NCBI RefSeq assembly: GCF_051175315.1
Contig: NZ_CP195100.1
Span: 5,580,001 to 5,644,000 of the forward strand
Length of the DNA stretch: 64,000 nt
Source of the DNA: Tundrisphaera sp051175315
GTDB taxonomy: Bacteria > Planctomycetota > Planctomycetia > Isosphaerales > Isosphaeraceae
Reading direction: 5' to 3'
This document shows, piece by piece, positions 26,062 through 36,342 of this stretch. Position 1 is the stretch's first letter; every line of letters starts with the position of its first letter. The notes under the pieces were generated by a model. The model was not told the origin of the DNA. It worked only from the letters and a program-made list of their open reading frames with translations, and searched no databases. The translations under genes and the position numbers were made by a program.

Positions 26062-26078
26062 CGGGCCGATCCGGCCCG
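26062..26078 (-). promoter_or_regulatory. Hairpin in the pdhC-lpd gap
   Basis: CGGGCCG (26062-26068) and CGGCCCG (26072-26078) form a 7-bp stem with a 3-nt loop, 21 nt after the pdhC stop on the - strand. It could protect or attenuate the downstream message. There is no T-run. Confidence 0.35.
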
Positions 26079-26099
26079 ATCATCGCGTCATCGAAACCA

Positions 26100-27443
26100 T
26101 TATAGGAGCATCGAGGTCGGCTCTTCGAGCAGGCCCTTCAGGGTGCGGAGGAACTCGGCGGCCAAAGCCCCATCGACGGCGCGATGGTCGGCGGTCAGGT
26201 TCACGGTCATGACCGTGCCCACCGTCAGGGTGTCATTCACCACGACCGGCCGCTTCTCGGCGGCGCCGACGGCGAGGATGGCGACCTGGGGCAGGTTCAG
26301 GATCGCGTCGAACATGCTCACGCCGTACATGCCCAGGTTGCTGATCGTGAACGTCCCGCCGGTCAGCTGCGTCGAGGTCAGCTTGCCGGCGCGGGCGGCA
26401 TCGACGATCGCCTGGCTGCCGGTGCGGATCTCGCGGAGGCCCAGGGTATCGGCCTGATGAATGACCGGCACCATCAGGCCGCCTTCCAGGGCCACGGCGA
26501 TGCCGACGTTGACGTCGGCATGCTCGACGATGGCGTCGGGCTCGAACGTCGCGTTGACCCCGGGATGCTTGCGGAGCGCCAGGGCGACGGCCTTGGTCAC
26601 GAAGTCGCCGACCGAGAGCTTGACCTTCTCGGCGGCCAGTTGCTTGTTGAGCCGCTCGCGGATCGCGACCACCTCATCGACCCGGATATCGACCGAGACG
26701 TGGATCTCGGGCGCCGTGGTCTTGGCCTGGATCATCCGCGCGGCGATCGTCTTCCGCATCGGCGTGTGCGGGATCCGGCGGGGCTGGCCGGAAGGCCGGG
26801 GCGCCGAGGGGGCGGCGGCCGTCTTGCCGGCAGGGCCGGCGGCGGGCTTGGCCGCCAGGAAGGCCTCGACGTCGCGGCGGATCACCCGCCCGCCCGGCCC
26901 GCTGGGGGCGACCTGGCCGAGGTCGACCTTGGCCTCGGCGGCGATCTTGCGGGCCAGCGGGGTGGACTTGATCCGGCCCCCTTCGTGGATCACGGCGGCG
27001 GTGGCCGGGGCGTGGTCCTGGCCGTTGGTCGCGGAGATCTCGGGGCGGGTCGGGCTGCTGGTGTTTTCCCGATAGGGGACGCCCGACTGCTGGGCCTCCG
27101 GCTTCTCCTCGGCCGGTTCGGCCTTGGCTTCGGGCTGGGTCTTCGCGGCGGGCTTGGCCGAGGCGCCACCGCCGGCGGAGGCCGCGATCGCCTTGGGGTC
27201 TTCCCCCTTGCCGGCGAGGATCAGCATCCGCTGGCCGACCGGGACGTCGTCGCCGACGTTGGCCAGCAGGACGGCCACGATCCCCTCGTCGAACGACTCC
27301 AGGGGCATGACCGCCTTGTCGGTCTGGACCTCGGCCAGGGTGTCGCCTTCCTTGACCTTGTCGCCGACCTTGACCCGCCACTCGACGATCTGACCGCTCG
27401 ACATCGTGGGGCTGATCGCCCCCATGGCTACTTCGATCGGCAC
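26100..27443 (-). CDS. pdhC: Pyruvate dehydrogenase E2 (dihydrolipoyllysine acetyltransferase)
   Basis: E2 core of the pyruvate dehydrogenase complex, 447 residues from a GTG start with GGGAGA 8 nt upstream. It has one N-terminal lipoyl domain with K43 in EVQTDKAVMPLES, an Ala/Pro/Glu linker, the E1/E3-binding domain (TPLARKIAAEAKVDLGQVAP, about 160-195) and the catalytic domain with RRIPHTPMRKTIAARMIQAK and the active-site ADHRAVDGALAA (H420, D424). Only one lipoyl domain is present, whereas E. coli E2p has three. It lies between pdhB and lpd with hairpins in both gaps. Confidence 0.95.
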   Translation of the reverse strand: MPIEVAMGAISPTMSSGQIVEWRVKVGDKVKEGDTLAEVQTDKAVMPLESFDEGIVAVLLANVGDDVPVGQRMLILAGKGEDPKAIAASAGGGASAKPAAKTQPEAKAEPAEEKPEAQQSGVPYRENTSSPTRPEISATNGQDHAPATAAVIHEGGRIKSTPLARKIAAEAKVDLGQVAPSGPGGRVIRRDVEAFLAAKPAAGPAGKTAAAPSAPRPSGQPRRIPHTPMRKTIAARMIQAKTTAPEIHVSVDIRVDEVVAIRERLNKQLAAEKVKLSVGDFVTKAVALALRKHPGVNATFEPDAIVEHADVNVGIAVALEGGLMVPVIHQADTLGLREIRTGSQAIVDAARAGKLTSTQLTGGTFTISNLGMYGVSMFDAILNLPQVAILAVGAAEKRPVVVNDTLTVGTVMTVNLTADHRAVDGALAAEFLRTLKGLLEEPTSMLL

Positions 27444-27515
27444 GGGGGCTATCTCCCAAAAGGCATGTCGGCGCGGGCCGAGAGCAATGATTCGATGGGC
27501 CGGAGGGTCGGAACC

Positions 27516-27553
27516 GGGGACGGACCCGCTACATCGCGGAGTGGTCCGTCCCC
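27516..27553 (-). promoter_or_regulatory. Long hairpin in the pdhB-pdhC gap
   Basis: GGGGACGGACC (27516-27526) and GGTCCGTCCCC (27543-27553) form a perfect 11-bp stem with a 16-nt loop, 38 nt after the pdhB stop and 73 nt before the pdhC start on the - strand. There is no T-run. A partial terminator or RNA-stabilising element that sets the E1 to E2/E3 ratio is a reasonable reading. Confidence 0.5.
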
Positions 27554-27590
27554 TTCATCCCGAGGAGTCGCCAGGAACGGCGACCCGAGA

Positions 27591-28574
27591 TCAAAGGCGG
27601 CTATACATCACGTCGTGGACCTGGGCGACGATCCGGTCGACGTTGGGGAGCATCGACGCTTCCAGGGCCCGATTGTAGGGGATCGGGGCATCCTTGGTGG
27701 CAACGCGGCGGATCGGGGCGTCGAGTTCGTCGAACGCCTTCTGCATGATCCGGTCGGAGATGCCGGCGCCCAGCCCGCAATAGGGCCAGTCTTCCTCGAT
27801 GATGACCGCGCGGTGGGTCTTGCACACCGAGGCCAGCAGGGTGTCCATGTCGAGCGGGCGGATCGTCCGGAGGTCGATCACCTCGGCGTCGATCCCCTCG
27901 CCGGCCAGGACTTCGGCGGCGGCCAGGGTCGCCTTGAGCGACCGCGAGTAGGTGATCAGGGTCACATCGGCGCCGGGGCGGACGATGTTGGCCTTGCCGA
28001 TCGGCACCAGGTGCTCGCCGTCGGGGACCTCCCCCTTGTCGCCGTAGAGGACCTCGTGCTCGATGAAGACGACCGGGTCATCGGACCGGATCGAGCTCTT
28101 GAGCAGGCCCTTGGCGTCGGCCGGGGTGGCCGGCATGACGACGGTGAGCCCGGGGATGTGGGCGTACCACGCCTCCAGGCGGTGCGAGTGGGTGGCGGCC
28201 AGGCAGCCGGCCATGCCCGAGGAGCCGCGGAACACGATCGGCACCGAGAACTGGCCGCCGCTCATGTACCGCATGTTGGCGGCGTTGTTGACGATCTGGT
28301 CGATGGCCACCAGGCTGAAGCTGAAGGTCATGAACTCGATGATCGGCCGGAGGCCCACCATCGCGCCGCCGATGCCCATGCCGGCGAAGCCTTCTTCGGA
28401 AATCGGCGAGTCGATGATCCGACGCTCGCCGAACCGGGCCAGCATGCCCTGGCTGACCTTGTAGGCGCCATCATATTCGGCGACTTCCTCGCCGATCAGA
28501 TAGACGCGATCATCGCGCTCCATCTCCTCGGACATCGCCTGATTCAGGGCTTCACGATAGGCAATGACGGCCAT
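27591..28574 (-). CDS. pdhB: Pyruvate dehydrogenase E1 beta subunit
   Basis: Beta chain of the heterotetrameric E1, about 327 residues from the ATG at 28574. It shows the family pattern: YREALNQAMSEEMERDDRVYLIGEEVAEYDGAY, ISEEGFAGMGIGGAMVGLRP, FSLVAIDQIVNNAANMRYMSG, then VVMPATPADAKGLLKSSI and IDLRTIRPLDMDTLLASV with CKTHRAVIIEED. It begins 2 bp after the pdhA stop, so the two chains are translated together. A longer upstream frame is only the alternate reading of pdhA. Confidence 0.97.
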   Translation of the reverse strand: MAVIAYREALNQAMSEEMERDDRVYLIGEEVAEYDGAYKVSQGMLARFGERRIIDSPISEEGFAGMGIGGAMVGLRPIIEFMTFSFSLVAIDQIVNNAANMRYMSGGQFSVPIVFRGSSGMAGCLAATHSHRLEAWYAHIPGLTVVMPATPADAKGLLKSSIRSDDPVVFIEHEVLYGDKGEVPDGEHLVPIGKANIVRPGADVTLITYSRSLKATLAAAEVLAGEGIDAEVIDLRTIRPLDMDTLLASVCKTHRAVIIEEDWPYCGLGAGISDRIMQKAFDELDAPIRRVATKDAPIPYNRALEASMLPNVDRIVAQVHDVMYSRL

Positions 28575-28576
28575 GG

Positions 28577-29590
28577 TCACTCCTGGGGGATGTGGTGGGC
28601 CACCGTGACGTCCTGGTAGAGCGCCTCGGGCGGGGTGGGATCGCTGGCCTCGGCGAAGGCGATCGCCTCCTCCACCTCGGCCTTGACTTCCTCGTGGTAG
28701 CGATCGAGGGTCTCGTCGTCGAGCCAGCCTCGCTCCTTCAGGACCATCCCGTAAGAGACGATCGGGTCGCGTGCCTTGGCCTCTTCGAGTTCCTGCTTGG
28801 TCCGATACTTGGACGGGTCGCTCATCGAGTGGCCGCGGAAGCGGTAGGTCTTCATCTCGATGAAGCTCGGCCCCTCGCCGGCGCGGGCGCGGGCGGCGGC
28901 CTCGCGGGTCGTCTCGGCCACCAGCTCGATGTCGTTGGCGTCGATGGTCACGCCCGGGATGCCATAGGCGGTCCCGCAGCGGATCGTCAGGTCGGTCAGG
29001 CAGGAGTGGCGATGGAGGTGGGTCCCCATCGACATCATGTTGTTCTCGACGACGTAGATCGCCGGCAGCTTCCACAGCGAGGCCATGTTGAAGGCCTCGT
29101 GGAGCGAGCCCTGGTTGATGGCCCCGTCGCCGAAGTAGCAGATGACGACCTTGTCTTCCCTGCGGTACTTGATCGCGTGGGCCACGCCGGTGGCGACCGG
29201 GATGTGGCTGCCGACGATGGCATGGCCGCCGAGGAAGTTGCGCTCGGCGTCGAAGAAGTGCATCGACCCGCCCTTCCCCTTGGAGCAGCCGGTGTACTTG
29301 CCGAGCATCTCGGCCATGGCGTGCTTGGGGTCCATGCCGCGGGCCAGGGCGTGGCCGTGGTCGCGGTAGGCGGTGATCACATAATCGTCGTCGCGGAGCG
29401 CCCCGATCGAACCGACCGCGACCGGCTCCTGTCCGCTATAAAGGTGGCAGAAGCCGCCGATCTTGCCGCCCATCTGATAGAGCTTGTAGGACTGCTCTTC
29501 GAAGCGGCGAATCAACAGCATCATCCGCAACCAGCTGAGGGCCTGGTTCTTGGTCGTCGCGGGCTTGGCTTCGGTCGTCGCTTGCGACAT
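28577..29590 (-). CDS. pdhA: Pyruvate dehydrogenase E1 alpha subunit
   Basis: Alpha chain of E1 that binds thiamine diphosphate, about 337 residues. The ATG at 29590 has AGGAG 9 nt upstream and begins MSQATTEAKPATTKNQ just before the conserved LLIRRFEEQSYKLYQMG. The TPP motif is ICYFGDGAINQGSLHEAFNMA followed by VVENNMMSMGTHLHRHS. The phosphorylation-loop-like segment YRFRGHSMSDPSKYRTKQE is also typical. It is the first gene of the pdhABC-lpd operon; a 336-bp gap upstream probably holds the promoter. Confidence 0.97.
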   Translation of the reverse strand: MSQATTEAKPATTKNQALSWLRMMLLIRRFEEQSYKLYQMGGKIGGFCHLYSGQEPVAVGSIGALRDDDYVITAYRDHGHALARGMDPKHAMAEMLGKYTGCSKGKGGSMHFFDAERNFLGGHAIVGSHIPVATGVAHAIKYRREDKVVICYFGDGAINQGSLHEAFNMASLWKLPAIYVVENNMMSMGTHLHRHSCLTDLTIRCGTAYGIPGVTIDANDIELVAETTREAAARARAGEGPSFIEMKTYRFRGHSMSDPSKYRTKQELEEAKARDPIVSYGMVLKERGWLDDETLDRYHEEVKAEVEEAIAFAEASDPTPPEALYQDVTVAHHIPQE

Positions 29591-29926
29591 GAAGGCCGAC
29601 TCCTGAATAAGATCGCCGGTCGGCCGTCGCGGAGGAAGCGACGCCGGCGCTTCGGGGAGGGTGAGCGAGACGGAAGCCCCGATGGGCGGCACGGCCGGGG
29701 CTCGCGCGTCGTCCGCCGGGCGGAACCGATCGCGAACCCAGCCGATCAACTGTGATATCTTAACCGAAATCACGGTTTGCGATCCAGCCGGGTACGACCG
29801 GGCCCGAAGGGCCCGGGACGGGATCGCCATCGACTCGCGGCCGACGGGGCGATCGTCGGGCCGATGACCGGCCCGTCGACGCCGCCTGATCGGCCCGATT
29901 CTCCTGCCGCGCGGGTTGCGACAGGC
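29591..29926. other. 336-bp intergenic region between acnA and pdhA
   Basis: No credible gene. The last 80 bases next to acnA are GC-rich with short inverted repeats. An AT-rich patch around 29750-29780 contains the candidate pdhA promoter. Both flanking genes are on the - strand, so this is the acnA-upstream flank of the pdh operon. Confidence 0.6.
29757..29777 (-). promoter_or_regulatory. Candidate pdhA promoter patch with small dyad
   Basis: On the - strand TAAGAT (29762-29757) resembles a -10 box, with no clear -35 match. It abuts an inverted repeat AACCG (29762-29766) and CGGTT (29773-29777). The patch is the only AT-rich stretch in the gap, about 165 bp before pdhA. Weak evidence. Confidence 0.3.
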
Positions 29927-32767
<2,841 letters not shown>

Positions 32768-32882
32768 GGGCGGAGGACCTCTCCAAAATCGCGACCAAAC
32801 GGGGGAGCGGTGACCATCACGGCGACGGCGGGATCGGCTCGGCGAAGACCCCCAGTGTAGCGGAATCGGCCCGGGGCGCGGA

Positions 32883-32909
32883 CCTCTCCGGGAAAAAATC
32901 CCGGAGGGG
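32883..32909 (-). terminator. Terminator-like hairpin after mqnD
   Basis: An 11-bp stem (32883-32893 with 32899-32909, one T-G wobble) around an A5 loop, located 22 nt after the mqnD stop and about 116 nt before the acnA start on the - strand. It probably separates the two transcripts. No T-run follows, as is common in very GC-rich genomes. Confidence 0.6.
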
Positions 32910-32931
32910 GACCGCCCCGATTCCGGTCGGG

Positions 32932-33783
32932 TCAGCCGATGAACTGGACGTCCAGAGGGCCGGGGATGATCCCCGCCTCGGCACCCCGCTGGAGCAGGAG
33001 CCGGACCGCGGCCCGGCCGCGTTCGCCGTAGTCGACGGTCCACTGGTTGACGTACATCCCCACGAACTCGTCGGCCAGGGCAGGGTCGAGGTCGCGGGCG
33101 TAGTTCAGGGCATAGTCGAGGGCTTCACGGCGGTGTTCCAGGGCGTAGACGATGCTCGCCTTCAGGAGCCGGGCGATCTCATTCACCGTCTCCTCGCCCA
33201 GGTCCCTGCGGACCACGTTCCCGCCCAGAGGCAGCGGCAGGCCGGTCTGCTCCTGCCACCAGACCCCGAGGTCGATGACCTGATGCAACCCCTTGTCGCC
33301 GTAGTACAATTGGCCTTCATGGATGATCAGGCCGGCGTCCGCCCTCCCATCGACCACGGCCGGCAGGATCTGGTCGAACGGCATGACCTCGACCTTGACG
33401 TCCTTGCCCAACAGGAGCTGGAGGGTCAGGTAGGCCGTCGTCAGCTTGCCCGGGATGGCGATCGTCCGGCCGCGGACGTCGTCCAGGGTGGCGGGGTCGC
33501 GGGTGACGATCTTCGGGCCGTACTGGTCCCCCATGCTGCAACCGGAGGCGAGCAGGGCGTAGCGGTCCGCCAGGTAGGCGAACGCATGGATGCTGACGGC
33601 CGAAACCTCCAGCTCTCCGTTCAGGGCGCGACGATTGAGCGTCTCGATGTCTTCGAGCTGATGGACGAACCGGAGGTCGCCGTTGTCGAGCTTGTCGTGA
33701 GTCAGGGCATAGAACATGAAGGCATCATCGGAGTCGGGGCTGTGGCCGACCCGGATTTCGCGGCGATCCGTACTGCTCGTCAT
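32932..33783 (-). CDS. mqnD: 1,4-dihydroxy-6-naphthoate synthase-like protein
   Basis: MqnD-family enzyme of the futalosine route to menaquinone, 283 residues. It has the family N-terminus VGHSPDSDDAFMFYALTHDK, SAVSIHAFAYLADRYALLASG, the substrate-loop GPKIVTRDPATLDDVRG, and DAGLIIHEGQLYYGDKGLH with the conserved histidine, then LPLPLGGNVVRRDLG. GAGGA lies 10 nt before the ATG at 33783. No other mqn gene is near. It is transcribed divergently from the MurC-like gene, with an AT-rich palindrome between. A related MqnA/periplasmic-binding-fold function is the main alternative. Confidence 0.92.
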   Translation of the reverse strand: MTSSTDRREIRVGHSPDSDDAFMFYALTHDKLDNGDLRFVHQLEDIETLNRRALNGELEVSAVSIHAFAYLADRYALLASGCSMGDQYGPKIVTRDPATLDDVRGRTIAIPGKLTTAYLTLQLLLGKDVKVEVMPFDQILPAVVDGRADAGLIIHEGQLYYGDKGLHQVIDLGVWWQEQTGLPLPLGGNVVRRDLGEETVNEIARLLKASIVYALEHRREALDYALNYARDLDPALADEFVGMYVNQWTVDYGERGRAAVRLLLQRGAEAGIIPGPLDVQFIG

Positions 33784-33856
33784 CGGAAGGGCGTCCTCAG
33801 TCCTGGTGGGGACGCCGCCCTGCCCCGGACCGCGCCGGGACGGAACGTCCCCCATC

Positions 33857-33876
33857 TTTGATCTACTGTAGTCAAA
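33857..33876. promoter_or_regulatory. AT-rich palindrome in the mqnD/murC-like divergent region
   Basis: TTTGATCTAC faces TGTAGTCAAA (33857-33876): outer arms TTTGA/TCAAA and inner CTAC/GTAG with a one-base offset. It lies 73 bp before mqnD and about 197 bp before the MurC-like gene, in the only AT-rich patch. On the - strand TACAGT here could be a -10 box for mqnD. The element could be an operator; unproven. Confidence 0.35.
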
Positions 33877-34073
33877 ATGCCCCCCCACGACCAACAGGCT
33901 CCCATGCGGGGGGTTACGTCGATCTTCCGGGATGGGCCAAATTCTCCGGTGGGAATCATTGTGAGAATGATGAGTCCCGGGCCGATAAGGGGGTGGAGAC
34001 CTCGGCGTGGTCGCATCCCGTGTGGGATGAGTGGCAGGCTGCCGGGGTCTCACCGTCGAGGGGGCGCTCGCCG

Positions 34074-35435
34074 ATGAATCGGTCGGGAATGGGGCGGGAT
34101 GCCGGAGAGGTTGGCGGACCTTCGGCTCGGCTGGTCGGGCTGGAAGGCCCGGGAATGCGCGGAGTGGCGCAGGTCCTGGCCCGGCAGGGCGAGGCCGTCT
34201 CGGGTACGATCGCGGAGGAAGGGGCGACCGCGTCCCGGCTCCGGCGGCTCGGCATCCGCGTCGATGCCGGCCACGCCCACCGGAGGCTGCCCCGATCAAC
34301 CCGCATCCTGATCCACGACCCCGACCTCCCTCGGACTCATCCGGCTCGGCTGGCGGCGACGCTCCGGGGCATCGAGCAGACGACCCCCGCCGACGCGATC
34401 GGCCGTTGCCTCGGACAGGGCGTCGGCATGGCCGTGTCCGGCGACCGCCGGGCGGGCGTGGCCGCGTCGATGATCGGCTGGACGCTCAACCACTGCGGGT
34501 ACGACCCCACGGTGATCCTGGACACCTTCACGCCGCAGCTCGGCGGTTGGGGGCGATCCGGCCGGGGCCCGCACGTGGTCGCCGAGGTCGCCGCCGAGGA
34601 GGTCTCCGCCGAGATCATGGTCCTGATCGACGGCTGGATCGACCCGGCCGAGCGATCGCGGGCCCTTCGGAGTCGCGTCGCGGCGGCGTCGCCGGGGGAT
34701 TATCTCCTGGGCCTGGCCCTGGAAGGCGACCCGGATTGCGCCAACGATCACCGACCGTCCGGGGTGGAGGTCGAACGGTTCTCGCTGGCCCGTGGGGTTG
34801 AGTGGTGGGGGGCCGACGTCCGCGAGGCGGGGCAGGGCTCGCGGTTCCGGGCCTTCCATCGCGGCCGGTTCGTCGCCGAGGTCCGGCTCCAGGTCCCCGG
34901 CCTGTCGGCGGTGGTCTCGGCCCTGGCGACGGTGGCCGCCTGCACCCGCGCCGAGATCCCCGCGAGGGGGATCAAGGAAGCCCTGGAAGAGTTCGCGGGC
35001 GTTTCTCGCGGATTCGAGTCACGCGGGAGCTATCGAGGTGTTACCCTGTTAGACGACGAGGCGCGAGGACCGTCCGCGGTCGGCGAGGCGCTGGCGATGG
35101 CACGCCGGGTCCACGGGCGTCGTCGGCTCTGCGTCGTGTATCGCCCCGATGGGGCGGGGGCGACCGGGCTCGATGCCGGGGAGTTCGCCCCGGCCGACCT
35201 CGTCTGGATCGTCGACGAACTGGGCAGGCCGGGCGGCCCGATGGCCGGGCTGCTGGCCGGTGCCTTGATCGAGGCGGGGATCCGGGTCTCCCGGGTCGCC
35301 TGCCTGGACGAGGCGATTCGCGAGTTGGACCGGGATCTCGAACCTGGCGATGTGCTGGTGACGCTCGGGGCCGGAGATGTGGGGACGATAGCCGATGCAT
35401 TCCTTCGAAGAGTTTCGCGAGATCGTCACGACTGA
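34074..35435 (+). CDS. MurC-like Mur ligase with lost ATP-binding loop (probable pseudoenzyme)
   Basis: About 453 residues with the whole three-domain Mur ligase layout and best resemblance to MurC (UDP-MurNAc:L-Ala ligase). The N-terminal Rossmann part VGLEGPGMRGVAQVLARQG mirrors MurC's G-I-G-G-x-G-M-S-G-I-A. However, the P-loop expected as GTHGKTTT is GDRRAGVA at 123-130, removing the Lys and Thr that bind ATP. The central-domain D-D-Y-A-H-H-P motif is D327-D-E-A-R-G-P. The C-terminal domain retains LCVVYRPDGAG and TLGAGD. The start is ATG 34074 with GAGGGGG 9 nt upstream; a longer frame from 33858 is rejected. Its last 41 bp overlap murB. It is unlikely to be a ligase; a regulatory or scaffolding role is inference. 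Confidence 0.82.
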   Translation: MNRSGMGRDAGEVGGPSARLVGLEGPGMRGVAQVLARQGEAVSGTIAEEGATASRLRRLGIRVDAGHAHRRLPRSTRILIHDPDLPRTHPARLAATLRGIEQTTPADAIGRCLGQGVGMAVSGDRRAGVAASMIGWTLNHCGYDPTVILDTFTPQLGGWGRSGRGPHVVAEVAAEEVSAEIMVLIDGWIDPAERSRALRSRVAAASPGDYLLGLALEGDPDCANDHRPSGVEVERFSLARGVEWWGADVREAGQGSRFRAFHRGRFVAEVRLQVPGLSAVVSALATVAACTRAEIPARGIKEALEEFAGVSRGFESRGSYRGVTLLDDEARGPSAVGEALAMARRVHGRRRLCVVYRPDGAGATGLDAGEFAPADLVWIVDELGRPGGPMAGLLAGALIEAGIRVSRVACLDEAIRELDRDLEPGDVLVTLGAGDVGTIADAFLRRVSRDRHD

Positions 35436-36276
35436 CGAGCCGCTGGCCCCCCATACCTGGTTCCGCCTGGGCGGCTCCGCCGCCTTCCTGGCCCGCCCCC
35501 GGGATGCGTCCGAGGTGGCCGCCCTGCTCCGCCGGGCCCGGGAGTCCGACATCCCGGTGCGGATCCTGGCCGGCGGGTCCAACGTCCTGGTCCGCGACGA
35601 AGGCTTCCCCGGGCTGGTCATCCACCTGGAAAGCCCGGCCTTCTCCGACGTCGCGATCGACGGGGGCCGGGTCACGGCCGGCGCGGCCGTCCCGCTCACG
35701 GCCCTGATCTCCCAGACGACCCGGGCGGGGCTCGCCGGGCTCGAAGTCCTGACCGGCATCCCGGGCACGGTCGGCGGCGCCGTGAAAGGTAACTCCGGGG
35801 GACGCCAGGGGGCCATCGGCACCCACGTCCGGAGCGTGACGGTGGTCGACGAGGCCGGAGAGTTGGTCGTCCGCGACGCCGACGAACTCCGGTTCGATTA
35901 CCGATCCTCCGACCTCGATGATCCGGTCATCGTGTCGGTCGACTTTCAGCTGGAGCGGGAAGATCCGGAGACCGTCGTCAAGCGGATGCGGCGGATCTGG
36001 ATCATCAAGAAAGAGAATCAGCCCTACGGCCACCAGTGGTCGGGCTGCATCTTCAAGAACCCGTCACCCGAGCTTTCGGCCGGCACCCTGATCGAGCGAG
36101 CCGGGATGAAAGGTCAACGCGTCGGCGCGGCGGAGATCTCCGACCGCCATGCCAACTATATCGTCGCGCATCCCGGGGCCACGTCCGATGAGGTGCTCCG
36201 GCTGATCGACCTGGTCAGGCAGAAGGTCAAGCAGCAATTCGGCCACGACCTGGCCTTGCAGATCAAGATTTGGTGA
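35395..36276 (+). CDS. murB: UDP-N-acetylmuramate dehydrogenase-like protein with altered catalytic residues
   Basis: FAD enzyme that reduces UDP-GlcNAc-enolpyruvate to UDP-MurNAc, 293 residues, short (type II) form. The FAD domain is intact: HTWFRLGGSAAFLARP, ILAGGSNVLVRDEGFPG (59-73) and TGIPGTVGGAVKGNSGG, and the substrate arginine is in FDYRSSD (R170). The usual catalytic serine of G-S-x-F-K-N-P is a cysteine (C218 in SGCIFKNP), and the usual C-terminal glutamate appears to be Gln289 in LALQIKIW. The start overlaps the MurC-like gene by 41 bp, with GGGGA 9 nt upstream. It is probably active in some form, since Cys could act as the proton donor, but that is inference. Confidence 0.9.
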   Translation: MHSFEEFREIVTTDEPLAPHTWFRLGGSAAFLARPRDASEVAALLRRARESDIPVRILAGGSNVLVRDEGFPGLVIHLESPAFSDVAIDGGRVTAGAAVPLTALISQTTRAGLAGLEVLTGIPGTVGGAVKGNSGGRQGAIGTHVRSVTVVDEAGELVVRDADELRFDYRSSDLDDPVIVSVDFQLEREDPETVVKRMRRIWIIKKENQPYGHQWSGCIFKNPSPELSAGTLIERAGMKGQRVGAAEISDRHANYIVAHPGATSDEVLRLIDLVRQKVKQQFGHDLALQIKIW

Positions 36277-36342
36277 CGGCGACTCGCCGGGCATCGCGGC
36301 GATTCGAGATTGGGCGGAGGCCCACGCGGAGGGGCAGACCGG

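Noticed and set aside
33858..34073. A 72-codon N-terminal extension of the MurC-like protein
   Set aside because: The extension is not Mur-like, while ATG 34074 has GAGGGGG at good spacing and starts just before the Rossmann motif.
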